Source: Actinoallomurus bryophytorum
GTDB lineage: Bacteria > Actinomycetota > Actinomycetes > Streptosporangiales > Streptosporangiaceae
Reading direction: 5' to 3'
NCBI RefSeq assembly: GCF_006716425.1
Contig: NZ_VFOZ01000001.1
Location: 5,518,001-5,582,000, forward strand
DNA: 64,000 nucleotides
Positions 51,425-59,538 of the stretch are shown here, piece after piece. The translations under genes and the position numbers were made by a program. A model generated the notes under the pieces. It did no database searches. It was not told where the DNA came from and saw only the letters and a program-made list of their open reading frames with translations. Positions within the stretch are counted from its first letter, which is position 1. Each line of letters starts with the position of its first letter.

Positions 51425-52104
51425 TAGCGGGGGTATCCGTCGCGGAGGTGATGAGAGACAAGGTCGTCGCCGTACGCGAGAGGGCGAGGTTCACCGAGAT
51501 CGCGTCGGCGATGCGGCGCTTTCACATCTCGTCACTGCCGGTCATCGATTCACAGGACCGGGTGATCGGCCTGATCTCCAACTACGACCTGCTGCTGGGA
51601 GACGGGGGCCCGCAGAACGGCCGGAGCCGTCTTCTGTCCCGGTTGCGGCACCGGGACCGGTGCGAGAGCGCGGGGATGCTCGCCACCGAACTGATGAGCT
51701 CACCGGCCGTGACGGTTACCGCGTCGACGCCGGCCCGTGACGCGGCACGCGAGATGTACCGGCACCGCATCCACCAGCTTCCGGTGGTCGACGCCGTGAC
51801 CGGGCGGCTCACCGGGGTCATCACCCGGTCCGACCTGCTCGCGGTGTACGAGCGGCCGGACGAGGACATCCGCGGCGAGATCCTGTTCGGCATCATCGAG
51901 CACACCCTGGGGATGCCACCCGGACGGTTCGAGGTGACGGTCGTCAGCGGCGCGGTGACGATCCGCGGGCACCTCGAACGCCGTTCCGCCGCGCTGCGGC
52001 TCGCCGAGGCGATCGCGCACGTCGACGGTGTCATCACGGTCATCGACCATCTGACGTTCGCGTGTGAGGACACCACCCCGAAGATGCCCCGCGCCCGGCT
52101 GTGA
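51421..52104 (+). CDS. CBS-CBS-BON domain protein
   Basis: A 227-residue cytoplasmic protein. Two CBS domains (VAEVMRDKVVAVRERARFTEIASAMRRFHISSLPVID and LATELMSSPAVTVTASTPARDAAREMYRHRIHQLPVVD) form a nucleotide-binding module. A C-terminal BON domain follows (FEVTVVSGAVTIRGHLERRSAALRLAEAIAHVDGVITVID). Relatives of this form occur in the mycobacterial hypoxia regulon. The GTG start is coupled to the PIG-L-like gene. Confidence 0.93.
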   Translation: MIAGVSVAEVMRDKVVAVRERARFTEIASAMRRFHISSLPVIDSQDRVIGLISNYDLLLGDGGPQNGRSRLLSRLRHRDRCESAGMLATELMSSPAVTVTASTPARDAAREMYRHRIHQLPVVDAVTGRLTGVITRSDLLAVYERPDEDIRGEILFGIIEHTLGMPPGRFEVTVVSGAVTIRGHLERRSAALRLAEAIAHVDGVITVIDHLTFACEDTTPKMPRARL

Positions 52105-52116
52105 GGGCGGGTCCGG

Positions 52117-52863
52117 TCAGGCGGCGTGGTGCCTGCCGCGCAGCCGGAGTTCGCCCAGGTCCGTCACGACGAAGTCCGCGCCGTGCTCGCCGAGCCGTGA
52201 ACCGCCGAGCCGGTCGACGCCGACCACCAGCCCGAAGCCGCCACGCTGGGCCGCGGTCACGGCCGCGCCGGTCTCCTCGATCACCGCCGTGTGCTTCGGC
52301 TGGGCGCCCAGACGGAGTGCGGCCTGCACGAACAGCGCCGCGTCAGGACAGGTCGGAAGGCCCGTCCCGGGTGCGTCGAGACCGTCCAGGACGATGTCGA
52401 ACATGGCCATCACGCCCGCGCTCCTGAGCACCTCGGTGCCGTGCCGCTGCGTGGACACCGCCGCCGCGTGGATTCCGCGCCTGCGGCACTCCCGGATCAA
52501 CGTCACGGCGGAGCCGAACGGGCTCACACCGTGCCGGTGGACCTCGGCGAGGAAGAACTCCTCGTGACGCATCGTCAGCCCGCGCAGGTCGTCGTAGGGC
52601 AGCGTGATGTCGCGAGAGGCGAGAAAGTCCCGTGCCCCCGCCAGCCGTGGTTTTCCGTGGACGTAGCGCAGATAGTCGCGGCGTACGTCGAACGGCACGA
52701 ACGCGGTCTGGTGGGCCGCCGCGTACGTGCGCAGGAACGGGTCGAGCACCGTCTTCCACGCCCCTGCCGAAGCACGCGCGCTGTCGATGATGACGCCGTC
52801 CACGCCGAAGATCACAGACGTTATGTCGCCTCCGAGCGCACACTGACCGGATCTGGTTCGCAT
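52117..52863 (-). CDS. HAD-like protein lacking catalytic residues
   Basis: A 248-residue protein that aligns along its whole length with beta-phosphoglucomutase/trehalose-phosphate-phosphatase-like HAD proteins (AWKTVLDPFLRTYA, LRYVHGKPRLAGARDFLASRDITLP, GGFGLVVGVDRLG, HGADFVVTDLGEL). Motif I reads FGVDGVIID, with Gly for the nucleophilic Asp. The Lys motif is GLPTCPD and the acidic motif is IEETGA. All key residues are altered, so it is probably a non-catalytic binding protein. It is convergent with the CBS gene. Confidence 0.85.
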   Translation of the reverse strand: MRTRSGQCALGGDITSVIFGVDGVIIDSARASAGAWKTVLDPFLRTYAAAHQTAFVPFDVRRDYLRYVHGKPRLAGARDFLASRDITLPYDDLRGLTMRHEEFFLAEVHRHGVSPFGSAVTLIRECRRRGIHAAAVSTQRHGTEVLRSAGVMAMFDIVLDGLDAPGTGLPTCPDAALFVQAALRLGAQPKHTAVIEETGAAVTAAQRGGFGLVVGVDRLGGSRLGEHGADFVVTDLGELRLRGRHHAA

Positions 52864-52958
52864 GGCCCGTTCACCTCATTCCCCGTGGTCTGTCCCCCCA
52901 TCGGTCTTCCCGGTCTCGGCCGGCGCCATCCGGGTCGCCGGGGTGGATTATGGCCCGC

Positions 52959-53174
52959 TCACGGCGGCATCACCGCCGTGAGCGGCCACGACGCCGTCCG
53001 GCCGGCCAGGGTCCGTGCCGCGCGCGAGGTCAGCACTACGACGGCGACGTCTTCGCCCAGCGAACGCCAGGCCGCGAGTACGGCCTCGGGTCCCTCGGCG
53101 GGCAGGATGATCGCGCCCGCGAGACCGAAGCCGAGCACTTTGCCGCTTTCCCCGATGATCGCGATCTTTGCCAT
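52959..53174 (-). CDS. V/A-type ATPase subunit F-like small protein
   Basis: A 71-residue protein: MAKIAIIGESGKVLGFGLAGAIILPAEGPEAVLAAWRSLGEDVAVVVLTSRAARTLAGRTASWPLTAVMPP. The core (IGFxLAGA...V...A...ED.AVVVLT) is that of V/A-type ATP synthase subunit F. No other ATPase subunit is nearby. The frame stays open upstream to ATG 53318 or 53333, adding MPTLRDLHERFHPGG and a Pro-rich stretch, so a longer 119-124-residue form is possible. AAAGGCG precedes ATG 53174. Confidence 0.65.
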   Translation of the reverse strand: MAKIAIIGESGKVLGFGLAGAIILPAEGPEAVLAAWRSLGEDVAVVVLTSRAARTLAGRTASWPLTAVMPP

Positions 53175-53377
53175 GTCACGCCTTTCCGAAGAGAGGTGTG
53201 CCGACGGCGGGTCGTCGGTCGCGGCGGGCTCCGGAGGGCCGATGACCGGGGCGTGTTCGCGTGCGCCGGCCCGGCCGCCCGGGTGGAACCGTTCATGGAG
53301 GTCGCGCAATGTCGGCATGTCCTCCATGTTCATTCGTGCGACCCGGTTCGGGGCAGGGCCGCACGGAAGTCAGAGAT

Positions 53378-53391
53378 GGGACCTTCGCCCC
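53378..53391. promoter_or_regulatory. GGGAC-type box
   Basis: GGGACCTTCGCCCC, between the divergent subunit-F-like gene and the DUF1707 gene. Confidence 0.45.
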
Positions 53392-53454
53392 GGTTTGTCC
53401 CCTGGGGCCGCTCGGGCCGCTGGATCATCCGCGAGGTCGTGCCGAAGCCCGGCC

Positions 53455-53468
53455 GGGACCTTCGTCTC
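53455..53468. promoter_or_regulatory. GGGAC-type box
   Basis: GGGACCTTCGTCTC, differing by one base from the box at 46532; about 130 bases before the DUF1707 gene. Confidence 0.5.
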
Positions 53469-53586
53469 GTCCGGCGCGCACGCGCCCGGCCGCGCGTTCG
53501 CGTCGCCGGTGCGGCACCAGGGCCTCATGCGAAGTCGCTGTCCTGCGGCGCGGCGCTCGCTACGGATGAGGCCCTACGGTGAAACG

Positions 53587-54094
53587 GTGACCTCACTGCC
53601 GGAAGACCCGTCGCCACCGGCGAGCGAAGGCGACCGTGACACGGCCGTACGGCGCCTGCAGGAGGCGTACGCCGAAGGGCACATCTCGCACGAGGAGATG
53701 GACGCACTCCTGCACCGGGCGCTCACCGCCACTTCGCGCGGCGAGCTCGTGTCGGCTCTGGCCTCGCTCCCGGAAAAGGACGCGGGCACCACGTCCACGA
53801 TCGGCGCCGCGAGCGGCCGGATCCGGCGGCGAGTCAGCTTTGGGCAGGGTGCACCTCGACCTGTCCCGTGCGGTCATCGAGCATCCGGTGGTCGACATCG
53901 AGTTGCGGCTCGGCACCGGCGGGGCGAAGATCACGGTGCCGCGCGACGCGATCGTCGAGGTCGAGGAGCTGCGCACCGGGTGGAAGGACTCGCGTTACAA
54001 GCCCCGGCGGCGTTCCGGCTCCGGCGGGCCGAGGATCCGGATCTCCGGGACCATGGGCTTCGGACGGTTGAAGATCCGCCACGCGCGGCGTTGA
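53587..54094 (+). pseudogene. DUF1707 domain protein, frameshifted
   Basis: The first frame carries the DUF1707 domain (RRLQEAYAEGHISHEEMDALLHRALTATSRGELVSALASLPEKDAGTTSTIGAASGRIRRR). At about 53844 one extra base shifts the frame, after which FGRVHLDLSRAVIEHPVVDIELRLGTGGAKITVPRDAIVEVEEL and PRIRISGTMGFGRLKIRHARR complete the family. About 14 residues normally found between the halves are also missing. The whole protein would be near 165 residues. The GTG start has TACGGT 8 bases upstream and no ribosome-binding site. Confidence 0.75.
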
Positions 54095-54233
54095 GGCCGC
54101 CTCCAGCACCAGGACCTCGAATAGGCAGAACCGTCTTTTGGGCGACAAAAGCGCAGGGAAAGGGCCGTCCTGAAATGGCGGTGCGGTCGCATGGATGCAC
54201 CGAACGCGGCAATGATCCAATAATGTGCCGTGA

Positions 54234-55028
54234 GTGCGCATTCCCCCCAAGAAGCGGCTGTACATCACCACGACCGTCGGTGTCGTCTCCGTCGCCCTGG
54301 CGGCGGTGTCGGGCGCCGGGGCGGCCAATGACGGTGCGCTGAAGCCGTTCTGGGTCGCCCTCGGCATCCTCATGACCGTCGTCGGCGCCGCAGTCCCCGG
54401 CTACGAGCAGCTCCGCAAGGAAAGACAGCGCAAGGAGGCGCACCAGGCGGCGATCGACGCGGCGGTCGAGATGCGGGTGACGATCAACGACGCGCTCGAC
54501 CCGATCGTGCGTCAGCTCGGCCGCATCGCCACGGCGACGAGCAAACAGGAGCGCGGAAACCTGCGGGAGGCGACGATCCCGATGATCCTCGACTCCGCCG
54601 CGCACCTCATCAAGGGCCATCGGGTACGGGCTTGCTGGTTCCACATCGCCGAGGGACGGCCGAGAAGGCTCGAGCCCGTCCAGTACGCCGGCCGTGCGGA
54701 CGCGCCGGTGACGGTCTTCCAGGAGGGCACCCCCGAGGGCGACTCCGTGTTCGCGATGATCCGGAACAACGACGACCTGCAGTCCTCCGACGTCGACCGG
54801 CATCCCCCGGCGGGCTGGCACGGCTCCGACGAGCACGGCTACCGCTCGTTCGTCGCCGTTCCCGTGGTGGCGGGGCAGACGCCGTACGGCATGCTCACGG
54901 TGGACGCCATGAACGCCGGTGGTGTCAGCCGCTCGGAGGTGCCGTTCGTACGCCTCCTGGCCGGGCTGCTCGCCGACGCCCTGGCGTACGGGGCGACCGA
55001 GGAAGGGCTCCGCCGCCTCGTCCGCTGA
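54234..55028 (+). CDS. Membrane-anchored GAF domain protein
   Basis: A 264-residue protein. Two N-terminal helices (LYITTTVGVVSVALAAVSGAGAA and FWVALGILMTVVGAAVPGYE) are followed by a charged helix (LRKERQRKEAHQAAIDAAVEMR). A GAF-like sensor follows (IRNNDDLQSSDVDRHPPAGW ... YRSFVAVPVVAGQTPYGMLTVDAMNAGGVSRSEVPFVRLLAGLLADAL). There is no output domain, so it may signal through partners. The start is GTG 54234, with TAATGT 8 bases upstream suggesting a leaderless promoter. Confidence 0.82.
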   Translation: MRIPPKKRLYITTTVGVVSVALAAVSGAGAANDGALKPFWVALGILMTVVGAAVPGYEQLRKERQRKEAHQAAIDAAVEMRVTINDALDPIVRQLGRIATATSKQERGNLREATIPMILDSAAHLIKGHRVRACWFHIAEGRPRRLEPVQYAGRADAPVTVFQEGTPEGDSVFAMIRNNDDLQSSDVDRHPPAGWHGSDEHGYRSFVAVPVVAGQTPYGMLTVDAMNAGGVSRSEVPFVRLLAGLLADALAYGATEEGLRRLVR

Positions 55029-55086
55029 TGTCGGTTGTCTTTTTACGGACATGCCCGGACACTTAGGGAAGAAGGGGAGTGGGGCC

Positions 55087-55248
55087 ATGCCGGACGAGAT
55101 AGTCGTAAAGGACTCTGACGACCGCTCCGAGCGGATGATCAATAACCCGGACCGCTACTTCGCCGAGGCACGCGAGCGGGCCGAACGCGAGGTCAGACGC
55201 GAGGCCGAGGTCGACGAGCGCAGCGGCGCGCGGGACGGGCGCGAATAG
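55087..55248 (+). CDS. Small charged protein of unknown function
   Basis: A 53-residue hydrophilic protein (VVKDSDDRSERMINNPDRYFAEARERAEREVRREAEVDERSG), mostly one charged helix. ATG 55087 follows GGGGAGTGGGG. Real-gene support comes from the start signals and codon pattern. No function is known. Confidence 0.6.
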   Translation: MPDEIVVKDSDDRSERMINNPDRYFAEARERAEREVRREAEVDERSGARDGRE

Positions 55249-55357
55249 CGGTCCGCGGGGCACCCGCCGAGGTGCGGACGACGGCTTTCGGGGGAAGGTC
55301 GTCATCAGTGACGTTCACCGTGGGTGATCGCGCCGGTAGACGACTCGGGGGAATGAC

Positions 55358-56839
55358 GTGCGTCCCGTCACTGATGTGCTCATCGTGGGCGGCGGCCCGA
55401 CCGGGCTGATGCTCGCCGGTGACCTGGCCGCCACGGGCGTCTCCTGCGCCGTCATCGAACGCCGCGACCGGGACTCCAACCTCACCCGGGCCTTCGGCGT
55501 GCACGCTCGCACGCTGGAACTGCTCGACTCCAGGGGACTGGCCGACGATCTCGTCGCCACCGGCCGGCCGTCCTCGCGAATGGGCTGGTTCGGCCTTGAC
55601 TTCTTCCACCTGCCGACCCGTTTCCCGTACGTGCTGATCACACCGCAGTACGAGACCGAACGCCTGCTGGGCGACCGGGCGCGCGCCCTCGGCGCCGAGA
55701 TCGTGACCGGTACCGAGGCCCTCGCGCTGAGGCAGGACCCGGACGGCGTCGACCTGACCGTCCGCGAGCCCGGCGGGCAGGTGCGTACCCTGCGGACGCG
55801 TTACCTCGTGGGGACGGATGGCGCGCACAGCATGGTGCGGCGCGAGCTCGGCCTGCCCTTCCCCGGCCAGTCGGTCGTACGGTCCGTGATGCTCTGCGAC
55901 CTGCGGCTCCTCGACCCGCCGGCGGACTCCGTAACGGCCAAGGCCACCGGCGACGGCTTCGTGTTCATCGTGCCGTTCGGCGACGGCTGGCACCGCGTGA
56001 TCGGCTGGAACCGCCGCAACCAGCTCCCCGATGGCGCACCGGTCGACTTCGAGGAGCTCCGCGACCTGACCCGGCGTGTCCTGGGCACGGACCTCGGCAT
56101 GCACGACCCGCGCTGGATCTCGCGGTTCCACAGCGACGAGCGCCAGGTGCCGCGCTACCGCGACCGCCGGGTGTTCCTCGCTGGCGATGCCGCACACGTG
56201 CACTCACCGGCCGGCGGCATGGGCATGAACACCGGGCTGCAGGACGCGGCCAACCTCGCCTGGAAGCTCACCGCCGCCGTACGTGGCTGGGCACCTGAGG
56301 GGCTGCTCGACACGTACCACGCGGAGCGATACCCGGTCGGACGGCGCGTGCTGCGCACCAGCGGCGCGATCCTGCGCGCGGTCATGATCCGGGCGCGCCC
56401 TCTGCGCGCCTTCCGCGACAAGGTCCTCGAGGCCGCGACAAGAATCGACCCGATCTCACGGCACCTGGCCGGCGCGGTCTCCGGTATCGACATGGCCTAC
56501 CCCGCACCGCCCGGCGCGCATCCCCTCGTCGGCCGCCGGGCCCCGGACATCCCGCTGGCCGGCGGCACGCCGCGAACCCTGTACCGCGCCCTGCGCCCGG
56601 GCCGTTTCCTGCTGGTGATGCCCCCGGACGCCGCGAAGCCCGCCCTGCCGGTCACCGGCTGGTCCGACCGCGTGGACCTGGTGACGGCGGGCGGGATGAC
56701 CCGCAACGTGGTACTGGTACGGCCGGACGGATACATCGCGTGGGCCGCGGTGGACGCCGACCGAGCGGACCGCGCGGCCACGATCCGCACGGCGTTGAAC
56801 GAATGGTGCGGCCCGGCCGCCGGCCGCGTCGCCCACTGA
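55358..56839 (+). CDS. FAD-dependent aromatic monooxygenase (PheA/TfdB family)
   Basis: A 493-residue class A flavoprotein hydroxylase. FAD loop VLIVGGGPTGLMLAGDLAATGVSCAVIERR, the DG motif in LVGTDGAHSMVRRELG, and the second FAD motif RRVFLAGDAAHVHSPAGGMGMNTGLQDAANLAWKLTAAV. The C-terminal thioredoxin-like domain is present (LYRALRPGRFLLVMPPD ... VVLVRPDGYIAWAA). Substrates are usually phenols or polyketide aromatics. GTG 55358 is used. The last codons form the first unit of a downstream tandem repeat. Confidence 0.93.
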   Translation: MRPVTDVLIVGGGPTGLMLAGDLAATGVSCAVIERRDRDSNLTRAFGVHARTLELLDSRGLADDLVATGRPSSRMGWFGLDFFHLPTRFPYVLITPQYETERLLGDRARALGAEIVTGTEALALRQDPDGVDLTVREPGGQVRTLRTRYLVGTDGAHSMVRRELGLPFPGQSVVRSVMLCDLRLLDPPADSVTAKATGDGFVFIVPFGDGWHRVIGWNRRNQLPDGAPVDFEELRDLTRRVLGTDLGMHDPRWISRFHSDERQVPRYRDRRVFLAGDAAHVHSPAGGMGMNTGLQDAANLAWKLTAAVRGWAPEGLLDTYHAERYPVGRRVLRTSGAILRAVMIRARPLRAFRDKVLEAATRIDPISRHLAGAVSGIDMAYPAPPGAHPLVGRRAPDIPLAGGTPRTLYRALRPGRFLLVMPPDAAKPALPVTGWSDRVDLVTAGGMTRNVVLVRPDGYIAWAAVDADRADRAATIRTALNEWCGPAAGRVAH

Positions 56840-57221
56840 CGACCGGAGGTCGTGCCGCGGGGTCGTGCTGGCTTTCCTGCGGATCGCGTGTGTGTCTGGG
56901 GCGGCGACACGGGTCGCCGGCCGTGTGGCCCACTGACGACTGGGGGTCGTGTCGAGGGGCCGTGCTGGCCTTTCTACCGATCGCGTGCATGTGTCTGGGG
57001 CGGCGGCACGGGTCGTCGGCCGTGGCGCCCACCGGCGATCGGGGGTCGAGTCGCGGTCCCATGCGTGGCTGGGCTTTCTGCGGATCGCGTGTACGGGTCT
57101 GGGGCGGCGGCGTGGGACTCGGCCGTGTCGCCCCTCTGGCGATCAGGGGGCGAGCCGGCGTCCCATGCGTCGCTGATCCTCCGAGGATCGCGTGTACGGG
57201 CCTGCGTGGCGGCATGGGATC
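56821..57221. repeat. Four imperfect 97-103-bp tandem repeats
   Basis: Units start with CGGCCG at 56821, 56918, 57017 and 57120. Each carries GGCCCACTGACGAC-type, GCGGATCGCGTG and TCTGGGGCGGCG blocks. Unit 1 covers the last codons and the stop of the monooxygenase gene. The first two copies are most alike. Minus-strand frames here show repeats and are not real genes. Confidence 0.8.
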
Positions 57222-57807
57222 CCGGTCGCTTGTTCACGGTGGGCCGGATCAGCATCACGCCGGAGTCCGCGGTCGCTCACCTCCGCCCCGCGCCGGTCGC
57301 TCATCTCCGCGCCCCTACGGGGCGTTGCGCCCCTTAGGCGGGTCGGCTGCCAGGTCCACGTCATTCGTGGCTGAGTCCGCTCCGCCCACCGCCCATCACC
57401 GGCTATCGCCGGGCCATCACCACCCATGTCGACCACAGGTCGTTGCTCGGGGCGATGCATGACAGCGTGCGGTGCGTTCCCGGCGGACGGATCGTCCGCC
57501 CGCCGTGGAGCCGGCCGGGACCTGTGGTTGCGATCAGGGCGGATGCCGGTTGAGTGGCGGCGGTTGGTCGGGATTCGGGCGGACGCCGGACGAGTGGCGG
57601 CCTGTCGCCGGTGACGTCGCTCGGTGCGTACAGGCGGAGATCGAGCCTCGCGTGTGGGCAGGCTCGGCCGGCCCCGAGGTCGGGGCGTTCGCCGGCGCCG
57701 CCTCTTCCGGCGGGCCGGACGGCGGATTACGGTGCCGCCGGTCGACGCGCTCGCCGCGTCCTTGCCCCGGAACCGATGGAACCGGCCGCGCGACGTACGT
57801 CATCCAC
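57222..57807. other. Non-coding region
   Basis: About 590 bases with no credible gene. CGCCCC-TA-CGGGGCG near 57310 is a short palindrome. Frames on both strands have poor protein character. Confidence 0.5.
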
Positions 57808-57847
57808 CTCAGGCGCTCAGGCGCTCAGGCGCTCAGGCGCTCAGGCG
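57808..57847. repeat. Five exact 8-bp tandem repeats (CTCAGGCG)
   Basis: CTCAGGCG is repeated five times without change. The last unit covers the stop codon of the minus-strand gene at 57841, so slippage here would alter its 3' end. Confidence 0.9.
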
Positions 57848-58047
57848 TCTGGGTCGTTGTCGGCGGCGGCGTCGTCGTCGTCCTGGTCGTGGCCATGGGC
57901 CTCGTGGACGCTCTCCTTGGTGCCGTCGTAGCGTCGGCCGACGGACTCGGCGGCGCGGTTGGACAGGTCCGCGGCGGTGCGGACGTGGTCGTCCTTGCGC
58001 TCCTGTGCCGAACGCTCGTCGTCCCGGTCCTTGGACTCGGACTCCAT
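57841..58047 (-). CDS. Small acidic disordered protein
   Basis: A 68-residue protein: KDRDDERSAQERKDDHVRTAADLSNRAAESVGRRYDGTKESVHEAHGHDQDDDDAAADNDPD. It is highly charged, with a short helix in the middle and a poly-Asp tail. ATG 58047 follows a strong GAGGAGGGC site. No family is recognised. Confidence 0.65.
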   Translation of the reverse strand: MESESKDRDDERSAQERKDDHVRTAADLSNRAAESVGRRYDGTKESVHEAHGHDQDDDDAAADNDPDA

Positions 58048-58143
58048 GCTGTGCCCTCCTCGTACGGTTTCCGTGAACGGTTCCCCAGCCTAGAGGGCCG
58101 GTGATCGCGAGGACGCATCGCGGTGGTGCGGTAGCGTCGCGCC

Positions 58144-59070
58144 GTGGGCGGAGCGAGGGTGGCGGCCGAATGGGAGCCCGAGCACACCGTCTCCGCGGCC
58201 GAGGCGGCCGTGCTCATCGGGGCGGGGTTCCCCCGGCTGCGCGGCGCGCCGGTCGACGAACTGGCCACCGGCTGGGACAACACCGTCTTCCTCGTGGGCG
58301 GAGACTGGATCTTCCGGTTTCCGCGACGTTCGGTCGCGTTGCCCGGCGTCCGGCGCGAGATCGAACTCCTTCCGCGGCTGGCTCCCCGGCTGCCTCTACC
58401 CGTGCCCGTACCCGAGCTGGTCGGGGACCCGTCGCCCTCGTACCCCTGGCCGTTCTGGGGCGCCCGGCACATTCCCGGCCGCGAGCTCGCCGAGTCCGGT
58501 CGCCCCGACGATGACAGGGCGGCCGCCGCGGCCGATCTCGGGGCGTTCCTGCGGGCGCTGCACGAGCTCCGCCCGCCGGCCGGAACCGACCTGCCACGCG
58601 ACCCGATCGGCCGTGGCGAACCCTCCGTACACGCGCCGAAGGCACGCGAGCGACTCGCCCGCCTCGTACGTGATGGCCGGTGGGAACCCGATCCGGCGGT
58701 CGAGCGGCTCCTCGAAGCAGGTGATCGCATCAAGCCGTACACGGGTCCCGTCTCGATCTGCCACGGGGACCTGCACATCCGCCATCTCCTCGTGAACGAT
58801 GACGGACGCGCGACGGGCGTCATCGACTGGGGCGACCTGTGCATGGCCGACCGTTCGGTCGACCTGTCCCTGGCCTACGGAGGCTTCACCGGGCCGGCAC
58901 GTACGGCGCTGCTGTCCGCGTACGGCCCGGTCGGCGCCGAGCGGGAGATCAGGGCTCGGGTCCTGGCGGTGTTCCTGTGCGCGGCACTCGCCGAGTACGC
59001 CGCCGGCACCGGACGATCACGCCTCCTGCACGAGGCCCTGACAGGCATCACCCGCGCGACCACCGACTAG
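58144..59070 (+). CDS. Aminoglycoside phosphotransferase (APH) family kinase
   Basis: A 308-residue APH-fold kinase. The N-lobe has LATGWDNTVFLVGGDWIFRFPRR. The catalytic loop is ICHGDLHIRHLLV (HGDxHxxH) and the metal loop is VIDWGDLC. Such proteins phosphorylate small molecules, and many have no drug-resistance role. The start is GTG 58144. It is divergent from the small acidic protein gene. Confidence 0.9.
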   Translation: MGGARVAAEWEPEHTVSAAEAAVLIGAGFPRLRGAPVDELATGWDNTVFLVGGDWIFRFPRRSVALPGVRREIELLPRLAPRLPLPVPVPELVGDPSPSYPWPFWGARHIPGRELAESGRPDDDRAAAAADLGAFLRALHELRPPAGTDLPRDPIGRGEPSVHAPKARERLARLVRDGRWEPDPAVERLLEAGDRIKPYTGPVSICHGDLHIRHLLVNDDGRATGVIDWGDLCMADRSVDLSLAYGGFTGPARTALLSAYGPVGAEREIRARVLAVFLCAALAEYAAGTGRSRLLHEALTGITRATTD

Positions 59071-59141
59071 CACCGCACCCCGCCCTCACCCGACCGCCAC
59101 CGCCCTCACCCGACCGCATCCCGCGGCGCCTGAGGGGCCCG

Positions 59142-59253
59142 CCTGCACGGGCCCGCCTGCACGGGCCCGCCTGCACGGGCCCGCCTGCACGGGCCCGCCT
59201 GCACGGGCCCGCCTGCACGGGCGGGCCTGCACGGGCGGGTCTGAATGGGCGGG
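59142..59253. repeat. 14-bp tandem array, eight units
   Basis: CCTGCACGGGCCCG is repeated from 59142 at exact 14-bp steps; the last units read GCGGG in place of GCCCG. Just before (about 59105-59155) and again after (about 59281-59332) lies a shared block containing CACCCGACCGCATCCCGC and CTGAGGGGCCCGCCTGCACG, so a longer segment has been duplicated. The rest to 59480 is a C-rich low-complexity tract without a gene. Confidence 0.85.
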
Positions 59254-59489
59254 TCGCCACCGGCTCGTCATCCACCGGTCTCACCCGACCGCATCCCGCG
59301 CCGCCTGAGGGGCCCGCCTGCACGGGCGGGTCGTCACCGGCTCGTCATCACTGGCCCGCCTTCTGACCCGGTCTTCCCCGGCCCGGCCCCACCCCCAATC
59401 TCCACCTCCGACCCCCACCCCCAACCCCCACCCCCAACCCCCACTCCCAGGCCCCAGCCCCAGTCCCCGGGCCTGCGTACCGCCAAGCC

Positions 59490-59527
59490 AACAGAGCAGC
59501 GCTCTCGTTTCGGCGCGATGCTCTGTT
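59490..59527. promoter_or_regulatory. Spaced inverted repeat before TetR gene
   Basis: AACAGAGCA (59490-59498) and TGCTCTGTT (59519-59527) are exact reverse complements 20 bases apart, 11 bases before ATG 59539. Probable autoregulatory operator. Confidence 0.6.
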
Positions 59528-59538
59528 AAGGTCGGGAC

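Noticed and set aside
56652-57215. Minus-strand 187-residue frame with repeated CRRPRHTRDPQ-like blocks
   Set aside because: It translates the 100-bp tandem repeat and the antisense of the monooxygenase end; no start signals.
59142-59253. Possible CRISPR array
   Set aside because: Units are contiguous 14-mers without unique spacers; no cas genes are present. The arrays at 47712 and 57808 fail for the same reason.
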